A stretch of 64,000 bases of DNA, taken from positions 1,015,001 through 1,079,000 of the forward strand of contig JARFJB010001819.1 of the NCBI GenBank assembly GCA_036346205.1, written 5' to 3'. The stretch comes from Vesta saturnalis (lineage: Eukaryota; Arthropoda; Insecta; Coleoptera; Lampyridae). Made by a program: the position numbers and the translations under genes. The notes beneath the pieces are model-generated. The model did not search any database. It was not told where the DNA came from and worked only from the letters and a program-made list of their open reading frames with translations. Positions 9,966 through 23,417 of the stretch are shown here, piece by piece; the stretch's first letter is position 1; each line of letters begins with the position of its first letter.

Positions 9966-12900
9966 CTCTAGTGTTTGTGCTAATTCAGATCGTAATAAAT
10001 CAATTAACAAGGGGACCATGAATTATAGGGTGTGCTATGGACAAGTGAATATTTTAAAAATTAATACTTCTTTTAATAATAAATATGAAAATATTCCCAC
10101 CTAATATTTGTTGTTTTTTTTGTGTTTTTAAAAATTGGGGTGGATTTGGAAGTAAAACAGTTACTTGAAGTTGGAGGTTCGATTGAGTTGTACCGTTCTT
10201 TGATTGTTTTGTTATAAAGCGTAATTGTAAACCGTTGTGGCTATAGATATATTATCGCTCCGTTTTAGTAAACACTAAAACCGCGAATTTGCCCAAACAA
10301 ACAAAATTAAGGTGGTCGTGTAAATAAAGGTATTCGTGAAGCGGACGTGTAAACAATATGTCTATAAATAGTCGCTACCGTATTGGGTTTAAACCACGCA
10401 TCAACCTGTTGTGTTGGTGATTAACTAAAGGATTCTATTCAACCGAAGTAAGTAATTAAATGTAGCTTAAGCTCGCAAAAAGCAATTCAACGAGCCGATG
10501 TAACCTATTAAAATATACTACCAAATCAGTCAATGCCTTGTAAGAAGTTAGTTACTACGAGATGTTGAATCACACGGAATTGTCTCTTAATAACAAAGGC
10601 TAGTAATGCGGTAGTAATTTAATAGCCAATACGCCATCTCGCAAGCACACCTACTAAGTTGAAATATATTAAAAGAAAAGGATTCCGCGTCAGACAGAAC
10701 AGTGCCCCCCCTCATTGCTGGCATGAGTTGGCATTGTTGATTCTTTACGAATATTTTCGCCCGCGTAGAGAAGTTAATACGTGGACAAACGTGACACGAT
10801 AGACCTCAGTTTGTTATTAACGATACCTTGGTTTACAGACACGGGTCCAGATGCCATTAACACCATCTCGAAATCCATATTTACTGTTAAAATAACCCGT
10901 GAGTATTGTTTTAAAAATGCAAAGAGATGTATAGATGAACATGTAACCCGAGGAAGGGATGCTGTAGTTTGTAACGTAGTCACTCAAACTTTCGCGTCAT
11001 TGTTTGCCTGTAGGTTTTCGGTTACTTTGTTAACGTCACTGATTTATTTTCACCTTACCCTTACAAGGCTTTGTTTTAGCGATTTTTTTATGTATTTTTG
11101 ATTCAGCCAGGTTATTTAGAATTGTTTGTCTACGAACCAGTTTTTTATATATGTAATTTATTGGATTTGTGCGAAGGTATTTTTGTGCTTTTATTCACGA
11201 TACAATTGAGTATGTGTAAATTCCTTGCCTATTTTTGTTGTCCTTGCCTAAGTGTAGTTAAACTGCATTGCAATTACCATATTGCCACCTGTTTAATTTT
11301 ACTGTTTGCTGTATTTTATATATGTACCTTAATCTGCATTATTATTTTTTTATTTACCCTATTGTTAACTTAAAGACCGTATGATTTTGTACTTATGTAT
11401 TAATAAACTGGGTTATCTTGGTGGTTCTTTCCCAGTTTCGAAAATTAACGGGTTGAACCATCATTGTGCAAAGCTCGTTAATTCTAATTTGAGTAGTTTC
11501 ATTGTTTAGCTGCCCCACTATAATACAACACTTAACCTCATTCAATCCTATCTCATTCACACAACAAAGCGTAGCCAATTATTTTTATCAGGTTTCAGTT
11601 TTGCGAGTAATTCAATATCAGACTTGTAAATAAATTCTAAACTTTTAATTAGTGCCAGGAAAGTCAATGTAAGCCAAGCAAATAATTTGAGTAACATTAG
11701 CATTATTGTCAGTAAAGTCAAGATACATCCTCGGCGATATTTTTTCGTGAATTTGAATTATTGCTGCGAATAAGTTAAATATTACACTCTTAAAGGTTTT
11801 ATAGTATTTTAATTGAGAGTGATTTCAAATTACACTTTTAAGGATGGGGTACCTTGGGACACCCATATTTAAAAGAAAACAAGTGAGAATGAAAAGAGTG
11901 TTGAAGACGATGAAGAATCAGATATATATCTTTTATATTTGTATAAATAAAAAAAACTTCAACATATATTTATGTTGTCATTTGTTTCAACCAAGTTGCC
12001 GAGTTATAACTGTAATAGTAGTTGGGGGGGGGGGCACTTAAAAACTGGCAATACCCCATTTGTAATCCATCATTGGTTGTCATGAGGAATACACTTTTAA
12101 GGATCGGGTCCCTTGGGACACTACAACATAAATAAAGTAAATATAAAATACCTTGGGACACAACAGTATAACTTAACAGTTTTCGTTTATGCAGTATAAG
12201 TTCTGAGAATTCGTTCTTAGAATCTTTACGGCTCCAATGAGCCCGTACTCTGGGTCCTTCTCATCTCAGCAAAGCCTAGATCCTTATCTGGTAACTTGAC
12301 ACCTGGTGGATGAAGTCCTCTTTTATTTGGTGAATTTATGAAAGCTATATTCCGCGTACATCTGTCAAGAGCTGTTCGGATATATCTAAAGTGTTCAAGA
12401 TAAAATTCTTACACACTTGATTTACATTACCTTTGTAAGGTAAAATTTACGATAATTAACGATAAATGATATGTTTGAAAAGCGCCGCTTTTGAGGTTAT
12501 ATTTATTACATTGTTGATTAAACTTCACTAATGTACAAGGTGAGTTGGCCATATCTTCAGATCGGATTATGGTACAGCTTTGGGAAAAAATTTATAACAA
12601 GAGTGATCTCGAGAAACAGCTGGAAATTATTTATAGAATTGTAGGTCCACCGCTAGAGGGCGTAATTGAATACCAAAATTTTAAAAAGTCAAATTTTACA
12701 AAATTTGCCTAATTAAAGGGCATTATAAATACGATGATCAGGTTCTACAAAAAATTCTGAGTACTTTTTATTAAACAAGTTTTAGTTTATCTTTTTAAAT
12801 AAGAGATGAGGGAGAGTGGGAACCTATAGTTATGAAAAAACGCCTGTAAGCCTGGTTCTGCTTAATCGATCTTCGCAAACTTACTCTTGTTGAAAAGAGT

Positions 12901-14920
12901 TCTTTTCCACCAATGTAACTATTATGTACTCAACGCAACTTAATAAGTAACGTGCAGATTAGAGGGCGGTATTTATTTTTTTTTTAGAAATCTAGTTATC
13001 TCTGGAAAATATTAAATGGAAGCATGCAGTTTTAACAATGGATTATGAAAGTAAACCAAATGAGCAACAAAACGCGAAAACCGCATGTCGAATTTAAAAA
13101 ATAGCACAGCCCGACCCGAAGCCCGGCCCGAAATCGTCTTCAGTATGTCGAGGTTAATTCATAATAACCTTGAACGATTTCAAAGGTAAAGTCAAAGTCT
13201 ACTAGGGACCAATGACTTTAACAAATTCGTGGAACGGGGTTAACGTCAGCTAGATGGCTTCCACCTTAAGCTTTTTAAACTTTTTCATCTCAAATAAGAC
13301 TTGAATAAATATGGCACAGGATACACAAGTTGATAATGTAGTGTCTTAAGCTGTGGTCTATTTTCGACAGCTTCCGGGTTATATGGACTATGCGTGGAGC
13401 TCTATTTCAGAACTCTTACTACTACTTATTTTCGGTAGAATAATAAATTTTATCAGCAACTTGATGGTGTAGCTATGGTAACCCCACATCAGTCCAGTGT
13501 GAAACAGTTTGAAACATTGACTCTACAAAATAGACCTAAAAAGCCTTTCATGTTGTCACTTTTGTTATTTGGAGACATGGAGAAGCACTAAAGCAATTTT
13601 TAGATGCTATACATGATGTTCATGTAAGCATTCGGTTTACTATGGAAAAGGAACTTAATGGAGTTTATTATTTTTAGACATATAAGTGTCTAAAACAACC
13701 GATTTCTCTTTTTCTTTTAAGGTTTAGCGAAAGCCTACACACACCAAAAGGTATCTTCACTGTCAAATCATCGTCCAGGTCAAAAGTGTAGTGTACTTAA
13801 AAATGTAGTGAATCGGGTTACATTTTTTGGGTGATGAATTGATGAAGTTGTCTTGTTCTTGAGGTATGTTGGAAATACATAGTAAGCTTGGAAAGTAGAT
13901 GAATAAAACATAGGAGATTTTGTAGATTGAGTCAACCACAGAAGCCTGCAGTTGCTGAACATGTCTTAAATAATTTAAATCATAACGTTCAATTTGATAC
14001 ATGTAAATTCTATCATGGCAAACTCATTGTATGTTTGTTTATAACCAGAAGCTACTGAAATATAGAAACATCAAAATAACTTCAATGCCAAGAACATAAT
14101 CTGCGATTAAATAGGTTTTGACAAATTTTAATAAAAAAAGCAGAATGGTTCAAACAAAAAAAAAAACTAAATGAAAATCGGTCCCTCCGTTTGGAAGCTA
14201 CGATGTTACAGGCAGATACACTGTTATACACGTTAAACATGTAACACCCCACACATACATAATCTACTTTCAATGTATCATAGCAATTACAGCCTCTTAG
14301 TAGTAACAAAAAGATTATGAATATATGTTGTAATTTGACTAGCTCTTTAATTGGTATATCAAGTTTTTAGTTGTGAATATTTTTGCAGTGGCGTAAACCA
14401 CAGTCCCGTGGTATAGTCGGGTGCCAAGTTATGATAGGCTTAGAAAACCATTACCATTGTTCCAATAAATAATATTTTTTTACCGTAAGTATTATAGTTA
14501 AGGATTTCTATTGTATTTCACATTTTCAACAATTCTCACACGCCTTACTGAACTAGACAGTTCCAAAAATACTAAACGAGAATAAACCTACCACAAAAAG
14601 AATAAAAGAACGCAATATAAAATTATATTTTAGCATGCTAGGTATAATTAGATTGGTGCCTCAGGCATTGTTTACACTTGTAGCGACGACTGCCACGACT
14701 AACAAACTAAATGTCAAAATTAAATAATATAGAAACGTTCCAAAATATTTATTTATTACTAAATTTATTATTTATTTATTTATTGAAAATTTCTGAGTTA
14801 GCGGTTTATATGATTTTAGAATAACATTATACGAGAATGTATTGAAAAATTCTTAGCCTACTATAGAAGCAAACAAAATTCTTAATTGGATAAATTTATC
14901 ACAACGAACTTGTAACGCCT
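9966..14920. other. no supported gene; low-copy-looking AT-rich sequence
   Basis: Nothing is recognised with confidence. Open frames at 10781-11101 (plus) and 10774-10983 (minus) overlap each other and resemble no family I know. A run of 11 or more G lies near 12021. The phrase CCTTGGGACAC occurs at about 11852, 12111 and 12151 and could mark ends of a small DNA transposon. A CCCGACCCGAAGCCCGGCCC patch lies near 13109. The segment 12540-12800 resembles non-coding flanks of mariner-like elements, but no transposase piece was found. Confidence 0.5.
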
Positions 14921-14929
14921 CTAGACCTT

Positions 14930-15720
14930 AAAAAAATTATCTTGGTCCGCAAACTAGACCTCCTGAGCTTCCATTACCTCTTCGTTGGAAGAAAATTTAC
15001 GACCTTTTAGACTTTTTTCAGTTGAGGAAAGACATGATAGTCAGACGGAGCCAGATCTGTTGAGTAAGGGGGGTGTTCGAGTAATCCGAACCCTACATCA
15101 CTAATTGTTTGCATGGCAACATGCGATTTGTTTGTAGGGGCATTGTCCTGCAAAAACAAAATACCTTTGGACAACTTACCGCGTCTTCTCCAAAATGTTC
15201 TCTCGTAGAGTGGTCAGTAACGTCGAATAGTAATTCCCAGTTATTGATATACCCGTATCCAGCAAATCAAGCATGATTACTCCTTGGCAATCCTAAAAAA
15301 CTGAAGCAAGAACTTTTCCAGCAGAGTATTGAACACGAAATTTCTTAGGCCTTGGTTTGTTTCTGGGTCTCGTAGAAATGTACCAAAGTTTGATCCATAG
15401 TAACAACACGGCTTAAGAAGTTTGCATCGTTTTTAAACCGAGCACAGATCGAACGCGATGCCTCTCCCCTTACACTCTGGTCAACATTCAGACATTTAGG
15501 GATCTTTGCAGATCTCATATCCAAATCGACGTGAGCTATATGATAGACGCGTTAATATCAAATATTCACTGCCTAAGATATTCGTTTTAGCCCAATTCGA
15601 CGGTCGGTTAAATCATCTCATGAAATGCATCAATATTTACTGGGTTCAATCTAATTTTTCACGGTGGAATACGAAGGACATTGATCGCCAAGGGTATTAA
15701 GCATATCTTAGTAAATCTAC
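14930..15720 (-). pseudogene. mariner (DD34D) transposase relic
   Basis: Reading down from about 15700, the translation shows a helix-turn-helix tail, then VTMDQTLVHFYE with the first catalytic Asp. After it come FRVQYSAGKVLASVF and NNWELLFDVTDHS in changing frames. ILFLQDNAPTNKSHVAM holds the second Asp and HPPYSTDLAPSDYHVF the third. Counting residues between the second and third Asp gives 34, the mariner DD34D signature. At least four frameshifts or stops are needed, so the gene is dead. Cut-and-paste transposition into TA sites is the family's known activity. I could not identify the element's terminal repeats. Confidence 0.82.
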
Positions 15721-15759
15721 TTCCCTCTAATTTTTCGATTTTCACAATGTAAGTCGAAA

Positions 15760-18112
15760 TCCTTTCTATTTTATTTTATTTTTCAACTCTGGTTTGACTT
15801 TTTGACGTGAAATTTTACGCTGACACTTCTAATAAGTTATTCTTCGTTGCTATGATAACGCAATACTTTCTTTATCTAGGGAACCGGTCTACGCTAACTA
15901 GATATCAATACATCCTCGTACAATAAATATTAGACGTCGCCATTATCATGTGAGACCGCTGTGATTTTCGGTTGAAATTAATTTAAACTTACATACATAA
16001 GAAAGTACTCGATCTTGAAGGTTAGACTTAGATATTGAAGTGAAATAGTTATAAAGACTCGCACTCCAGGACATAGAATGTCGTTGCGCCACCCAATTAG
16101 AAAAATAAGAAAACACAGATATATTAATATTTTGATGATAAAATAAATAATGATGTAACTAGAATTTTGACGGAAAACAGAGTAATGTTATGGAAACTGT
16201 GGCGAATAGAGTTGTATTGAAATATATCATTGCTTTAACCATCCTTAAAGTAAACAATTACAAATATTTGGTGTGGGACAACAGACGACTTCCAACCTAC
16301 AAAATGGAAAATAATAGAAATGAAATAATGCATTTTTTACCTCTTTAGTAAAACATTCATAACGAAAATAGGCAACATTGTAAAAACAAAGACAATGATC
16401 TATGTCGGATGGATGTTTAAAACTTCATGTCGGAGGTTAATATACATCTAGAAGCTAACTTGAAAAAAAGTTCCAGAGCCGCCCGCTTGCATAACAATAT
16501 TGACAATACAGTTTAAACATTTACAATCTTATTTAATTAATTTTTAAGGTATATTTGGTTTCGTATGAAGAAATTAAAAAAAATTGAACACTTCATTTTT
16601 GCCGCTAAATTACACGTCGTATCATAAAAATTACATAGCACATAACTAACTTATAATTTTAAGATCTATGTGCTGATATTCTTATATATTCAAACTATGT
16701 ATCTGTTTCACAAATATTTGATAAACATAAAAAACCGGCGCCTAATAACGCCTCTCTTCGCCGATTGATTTCTGCGAAAATCTAAGCTACCTTGCAAGAG
16801 TACGGTGAAAATAAAACAGTTAAGTTTACAACGGGATAGGGGATAGCTCATAAACCAACCGGTAAACTGTGGCGTAGAGATTAAGTGAGCGTGCTAGGGC
16901 CGAATGCATTTTTTTTTGTTATAGCGCACATTCATTTACGCATCGATCTACTTTTAAAACAAAAAAATCGTTAATTCAATAGCAGTAAAATCGTAGATAA
17001 CAAGCTCTTAATTAGTAAGTCAGTATGTAGCTGGAATTTTCACAACATCTGGTCACGTATTCGATCACCCTCAAACGTCATCAATGATCATAAAAATAAT
17101 TAAATTGAGGTTATGATAACAGGTTTCGTCACGTGTTGAGTTCTCTGCTAGGGTGGACAATGATACTAACAAATGGCAATTCCCAATCATATTAGCGCTG
17201 ACAGAAATGTCGCACAAATACTAACGCTGGTTATTTAAACAAATTTTAACATAATAATCGTCCTTGAGCGATAGTGTATTGTTAACTAAATTCTAAATTA
17301 CTATGCTGTTATCAAGCGAAAATTTTGTACGATGCGGATATCGTTAAATAATTTAAAGGTAGTGGTATCAAAGGCCACCCCAATACAAAATTTCGATACT
17401 GTGTCATAATTAGATAGTGCTTTTTGCAAAACGGTCTTATACTAACATCAATTTCTAAAATTTGCCTCAACTTATTGATTTGCTTATTTAGATTTTTAAT
17501 CTACGTTTGAGTACCTACTTACGGTTCAATATAATAATCCTTTCATTTGTGTCACTGGCACGAACACGGGTTAATGTACTCGTTTTAATACCAACGTGGT
17601 GGTGATTCAACTCCCGCAGTCGCATACGATTAAATATACACTAACTCCCCTTATTTTCCAAAAAGAAAGAACCGTTTCAAAAACTATTGAATTATAACAA
17701 AAAAAAAATACAAGAAAGGTTACGTCGGAACATTACGTGCCGCTTACATTTCTCATTAAAAATAAATATTAATTTTTAAAATTCTACCAAATTCTTGAGT
17801 ATAATTACTCCAAGCAATTCGTTTATTTGAATAACGGACTGTTATTAATACGTACCGTTTCTACCCCATGTGTAAAGTTTACACTCTACCTTTTACCTTC
17901 TTTTTAACCCTTAATCACATACATTTAATATATTTAAATCATCTAGTCTTTTTTCTATTTCATGTTAACATAATGAAAATTTCAATTTTAAATACATTTT
18001 ATAGTAGGCTCATTCATTGCCTTTTTATATTTTATAAATTTCTTTGACACTTTTTTAAATCTGGCACACTAACGACGACAACTGTAAATTTTGTCGAAAC
18101 GTATAAGTTTTA
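15760..18112. other. no supported gene
   Basis: This AT-rich sequence has no long frame, no recognised repeat family and no structural RNA that I can support. Confidence 0.5.
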
Positions 18113-18479
18113 TACAGGGTGTCCCACGATGTTTTCCGGCACTCAAGGAGCATACTTTAGGGGCCATTTCAAGAAAAAAAGTTCATGTGGATCGCTGTAT
18201 TTATTGCACAAAATGAATTTTCTGAAACATTTAATACAAGTGTATTTATTGCAAAAAATTTGAAACTAAATAATTGTTACATTAATGTTAATGTTTTGGC
18301 ATCAAAATAACAAAATAAACGATTGCAAACTAATAATTTCAAGATCATAGGAGATATAAAAAAAATTCTACTCCTACTTCAACGCATTTAGCCGCACGAC
18401 TATGAATCGCTCGCGTTCCATTCCTTAGAGAGTCGTGCTAAACACGACTCTCTTTTATTTTTGAAGCAACGTTAAAAAT

Positions 18480-19415
18480 TCGTTATTAAGGCCTTGCGTT
18501 GTTCCATTTTTTCTTGGTAGACTAAGTCCATCCATGCTGCAGTTGAAAGGGTTTAGGTCGGGAGATTTGGCAGGCCAATTTTGTGAGCCACTCGACCGAT
18601 CCAACGCTCAGGGTAATGGTCATTTAAATAACGAACTACTATTTGGCAAAAGTGGAAAGGGGCTACGTCATATTGCAGGTACATATTTCCTCGTGCTGTC
18701 AGAGGCACTTCCACCAACAACTGCGGTAACTGTTCGTCCAAAAAGTGTAAATAACTTTCAGCATTAAGGCGACCTTCAAAAGTAAATGGTCCTATAGTTG
18801 AACATTCCACACCATACATTCACCCTAAATTGGCGTTGAAAATCAGTTTCTACAGTGGTATGAGGAGCTATGTCCGACCACTCGTGGACATTATGTGTGT
18901 TGTTCATGCCGTCTCAGGTGAATTGTGCCTCATCAGTAAATAAAATGCGACAATATAACTGTCGATTTAACCAGCGACAAGACTCCAATCATCTAGGTAA
19001 CTCTTCTGGATCCAAGTCTTGAACATGCTGCACATGATAAGGATACAACCAAGTCTTGAACATGCTGCACATGATAAGGATACAACAGGTTTCTGTACAA
19101 TGTTCTCTATACTGTCTTTTCAGGAATACCTAAACCTGTGGATATTATTCGCGTGCTACTACAGTCGACCATGGCAAGGATGTTCCCCTTTTCAACAACA
19201 TTCTGTCGAAGGCCTCGTTGGTACTGAATGCGAACTCTAGGAAGTGATCCAGTTTGTTTGAAACAGTAGAAAGTTTCGCTAAAAGTTTTCGGAATACGAC
19301 GATTCGCTGGATACCGTCGTTGACAATCAACTGCAGATGCTGTTGCATTTCCACCTCAATAACCAAAAACAGACACCATATCGGCATATTCGGGAGTCGT
19401 AAACTTAAACGCCAT
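18480..19415 (-). pseudogene. DD41D-type mariner-like transposase (element 1)
   Basis: It starts at the ATG at 19415 with MAFKFTTPEYADMVSVFGYG, the N-terminal helix region typical of this family. Next come RRYPANRRIPKTFSE, a second DNA-binding helix region, and ILFTDEAQFT with the first Asp. GPFTFEGRLNAESYLHFL and YLQYDVAPFHF (second Asp) follow, then HYPERWIGR. The SPDLNP block with the third Asp lies near 18560 in a different frame and is shortened, so the spacing cannot be counted directly. Several frameshifts are present. It is dead. Confidence 0.8.
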
Positions 19416-19453
19416 TGTACACAAAAATGAAATAAAATGTCTACTATAATACG

Positions 19454-19456
<3 letters not shown>

Positions 19457-19528
<72 letters not shown>
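19457..19528. repeat. (TA)n microsatellite
   Basis: An uninterrupted AT dinucleotide run of 72 bp lies inside mariner-like element 1, upstream of its transposase start. Confidence 0.98.
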
Positions 19529-19531
<3 letters not shown>

Positions 19532-21448
19532 CAGCGATGACAGTAAACTGAATAAACGTGCTTCCTTTTAATCAAGCAAATGCAATCTCAGCACACTTGT
19601 ATTAAATGTCTCAAAAAATTCATTTTGTGCAATAAATATAGCGGTTCGGATACATGACCCCTAGAATATGCTCCTTGAGTGCCGGGAGAACTTCGTAGGA
19701 CACACTGTTTATACTATATTCAAACACAAACATAAAAGAAGGTATTTATAATTATGAGATTAAACCGTGGAAATTTACATTTTCACATTAAAGGGTTTAT
19801 TCGCTAGGTAGGATGTTGTCAAGACACGGTCGGAAAGAACAGAGTTACGACCGTTTCTGCTGATATAATGAGGAAAATCCCTCAAATAAATGAAGAAGTG
19901 TAGGTCACGGTAATCGAAATGATCCCAATGATGTAGAGCGAATGAAGCAGAGCCGGATTAAGGAACTTTTGGGCCTGAAACGCTAAAAAAATGAAAAATT
20001 TTCAGACCCTTTTCCTCCTTGAAAAAATACAAATTACCAGAAAATAAACATTCATAAATTTATTTTTTATTCGCTAAAATAAACATTTGCTAAAATAAAC
20101 TCAATACTCATAATCAAAATAAAAAGAAAAAATAATAGTTCTATTTAATGAAAATATTAACAAATATATTTCCTTCTTGCTTTCTTTAAAGCAATTTTTT
20201 TATAGCATCGGAGTCGATATTATCCATATTTTTGTTCTCTATCTATAGCAAAGAAAGCGGGTCCAGTCTGGTTTGTTCCATAGTCGATCCGAAGTAATTT
20301 TTTATCCGTTTTAATGTGGAAAACGATCTCTCTGCAGAGGCATTGGATAAAGGGATTGTTAAACAACTTTCCAGTAAAGTAATGATATTGGGAAATGTTG
20401 ATCTAACGCGTTGCGCTTGCTCTAATTTTTGATAAACAGCATTATTGCATAGGATTTGGAAATGTTGAAATTCTTCTTTTAAATTTGCTATTTCAATATT
20501 TGCTTGATATTTTGCAGAGATATTTGTCAATCATTAATGATGTCATCGTTTGTAAAAAAACATTTAAAAGTGGACTCAACTTCCGAGTATCATTCCAATC
20601 TTCTCTTTAATTCCCGTGCTAAATTATTACAAATAACACATTTACTTTGAAATGTTGACGCCCACTCAATTCAATTTCATTTTGTCTGGTTTCGTCTTTA
20701 AACACCTTTCCTTTTTTTGTTTTCTTTGTTTCGTCCTTATATTGTGCATCATTTCCAGTCATTAACTTAGTGTCATGTTCCAACTGATCGAATTTTTCTC
20801 TAAACTCATCAACAAAGATAACAATCGATTCTAAAAGTTGAATTCCAGAAATAAGGTTTAATGTCGGACTTTCCAGAGTCTTACTAGTTGCATTTATTCG
20901 TTCCAATAATTTGGACCATATATTCGTTAAAAACATGGTTTCAAAAATGTTCATCTTTTCGGACAGAGATAAAGCTTCGTTTCTAGTTATAGGTTTACCA
21001 TTTTCATCCTGAGCAAAATTCATGAGAAAGTTTTGAATTGATTTATAATCCTTGTTTAAAGCATGTACTGCATCATGTCGAGCAGACCATCTAGTATCGC
21101 TTAATCTTTTTGGAACGGGACTACAGCTTTCCTTTCATTTTTGCCATCTATGTGTCGACGAAGAAAAAATGTGTATATATTTTGAACTAAATTAAAATAG
21201 TCAACAGTTTGAGAACAAGCTTCACAGGCAAAATTAAGAACTAAGTTAAGAGAATTATTGTACATGATACATAAACAGCCGTAGGAGATTATTAATTAAC
21301 AGCATTATCGTAGCTTTGACCAAGACAATTTTCAAAGTCAAGTCCTAATTGTTTAAGATTATTTAAAACAATCTCTTGTAGGTATTCGGCAGTATGTTTT
21401 TCAATTTTAAGAAATCCCATAAATCTTTCTACTATTTGCCCTTCATGT

Positions 21449-22627
21449 ACAGGGTGGCCAATGCGAGGTACTATATCTGGGAAACTATCCATCGTAGTGG
21501 CTTGCGGAAAAAAAAAGTTACTAAAACGGCCAATACAAAAACGTGGAAAATATTTTCACGTTTCTGAAATGGCCGCTAGGGGGCGTAACTGCAATCTTGA
21601 TTCTAAAAAAGTGATGTTTCTGTGAATTCTATATTAACCTAATAAAAAAATAACTGATCTTTGAAGTCGAGGATAATTTGAACTTTTTTTGTTTGGCACT
21701 TTTTGACGTATTTATAAAAATAAAGTGGTGGGGGGTATTCAAAGGTTTCCTTAAAACACCCCCCGTATCTTCGAAACGGCTAATCCGATTTTAACAAACT
21801 TAGGCGCGTCGAAAAGAGCTTTTCTTGGGCTACAAATGTTAAAATAATTGAAGTTTTGTTAGTTTCACATGTCGTCGCTAGAGGGCTTTGTTCGACATTC
21901 CGACAGAAACGGTTAATTTTCGCAAAAAAATTAAACGCATTGGTATGACTTTTTTTTAGACCGGTCCTTTTTAGGGCCACAACTTACATAATAGAAACAA
22001 TTCCAGAAAAGTATAGTTATAAAAAAATAAAAATTTAAGGGATTTTCGTATAAAGTGTTCTTTGGCCGATATTTTAGGTTAGGAACAAGACATCGAGATG
22101 CGGTTCTCGCGAACTTGTTTAGGCATCATTTAGCTACGTGTTTATGAAAAAAACTCATACCAATGCATTTAATTTTTTTGCGAAAATTAACCGTTTCTGT
22201 CGGAATGTCGAACAAAGCCCTCTAGGGACGACATATGAAACTAACAAAACATCAATTATTTTAACATTTGTAACCCAAGAAAAGCTCTTTTTAACGCGCC
22301 CAAGTTTGTTAAAATCGGATTAGCCGTTTCGAAGATACCGGGGGTGATTTAAGGAAACCTTTGAATACCCCCCACCACTTTATTTTTATAGATACGTCAA
22401 AAAGTGCCAAACAAAAAAAGTTCAGATTATTCTCGACTTCAAAGATCAGTTATTTTTTTATTAGGTTAATATAGCAGAATTCCCCCCTAGAGGCCATTTC
22501 AGAAACATGAAAATATTTTCCAGGTTTTTGTATTGGCCGTTTTAGTAATAACTTTTTTTCCGTAAGTCTCTACGATGTATAGTTTCCCAAATACAGTACC
22601 TGGCATTCTTAGTTGGCCACCCCGTAC
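21449..22627. mobile_element. foldback element with ~510-bp inverted arms (copy 1)
   Basis: The arms 21449-21955 and 22143-22627 are inverted copies. Both begin TACAGGGTGGCCAA (right arm TACGGGGTGGCCAA) and share GTAATCCGATTTTAAC-like, GTGGTGGGGGGTATTCAAAG and CCGACAGAAACGG blocks. A loop of about 185 bp separates them. There is no transposase, only mirror-image short frames. It inserted into the hAT gene at a GTACA site. The TACAGGGTG start and a TA-type duplication suggest mobilisation by a Tc1/mariner-type enzyme. A second, one-armed copy lies at 51139-52150. Confidence 0.9.
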
Positions 22628-23417
22628 ATACATTACGACAAAAGTTGATTGATCACAATGGCTTATATCCGGAGTGGAATCAACTATAATTGACAAATAT
22701 TATAAATAAATAAATAACTGGTAGAACCGTTTCATTGATTTCCATAGCGGCATAGATGTTCTGCTAAGAAGTTCGGCAAGATACACTAAGCAGCTTATAT
22801 AATTTCCTCTATAAGGATTTTCAAGATTTTCATCGGATCCCCGATAAGCTAGACCTTGTCTGGAAAGGCTGTGGCGAGTATACGCATTAGAACTTTTTCC
22901 CAGTATTGCTCTTCTTCCTGAATTTGGTTTTTTAATTTTATATCTACTGTTGTGACTAGAGATGATCTTATAACTAATGTTACCATGGCGCCTAAATGAG
23001 ATTTAGTTTCCCCATAATTTTTAAGCGTTTTCACGAGGTTTTTCCAATCACTATAGCCGAAATCACTTAAAGATGTAATTTCCTTCGAAAATAACTTACA
23101 GGGATCACAGTACACACGTTTAGTATGCGAATCATATATTAACCATTTTTCTTTACTTTTTCTCCATTTGATTTAAGACGATAAAAATCGGATTCTTTTA
23201 AACATCTATAGTACGTACGATTGCCATCGTTGTATATTTTACCTGTATCTTCGATAATATCGCTCTTTGGTTTATTCGTAATTATACTTTCTATAAATTC
23301 TAATAATTTCAGCAGACCATTCAGAAAGTCTCGTAATTTCATTACCATTTATTATTTCTGCATCTTGAGGTTCTTGCCTTGTTGACTAGCTTCGCCTTTC
23401 ATTTCTTTATCGATTTA

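Larger units (their letters stand above)
18113..19712 (-). mobile_element. mariner-like (DD41D-type) transposon 1
   Basis: Inverted ends of about 85 bp bound the element. The left begins TACAGGGTGTCCCACGATG and the right, reverse complemented, begins TAAACAGTGTGTCCTACGAA. Both continue into a shared GGCACTCAAGGAGCATA block. TA dinucleotides flank both ends. One transposase pseudogene lies between them, plus a 72-bp TA microsatellite near its start codon. Confidence 0.85.

Noticed and set aside
10774..11373. Overlapping frames on both strands, including a hydrophobic one at 11098-11373
   Set aside because: No recognisable family, no supporting codon bias visible by eye, and antisense frames are equally open.
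12010..12040. Run of G residues as a G-quadruplex or regulatory site
   Set aside because: A single homopolymer run without further G tracts, and it may vary by sequencing error.
21780..22323. Pair of similar 60-codon frames on opposite strands
   Set aside because: Mirror images produced by the inverted arms of the foldback element. There is no evidence of a protein.
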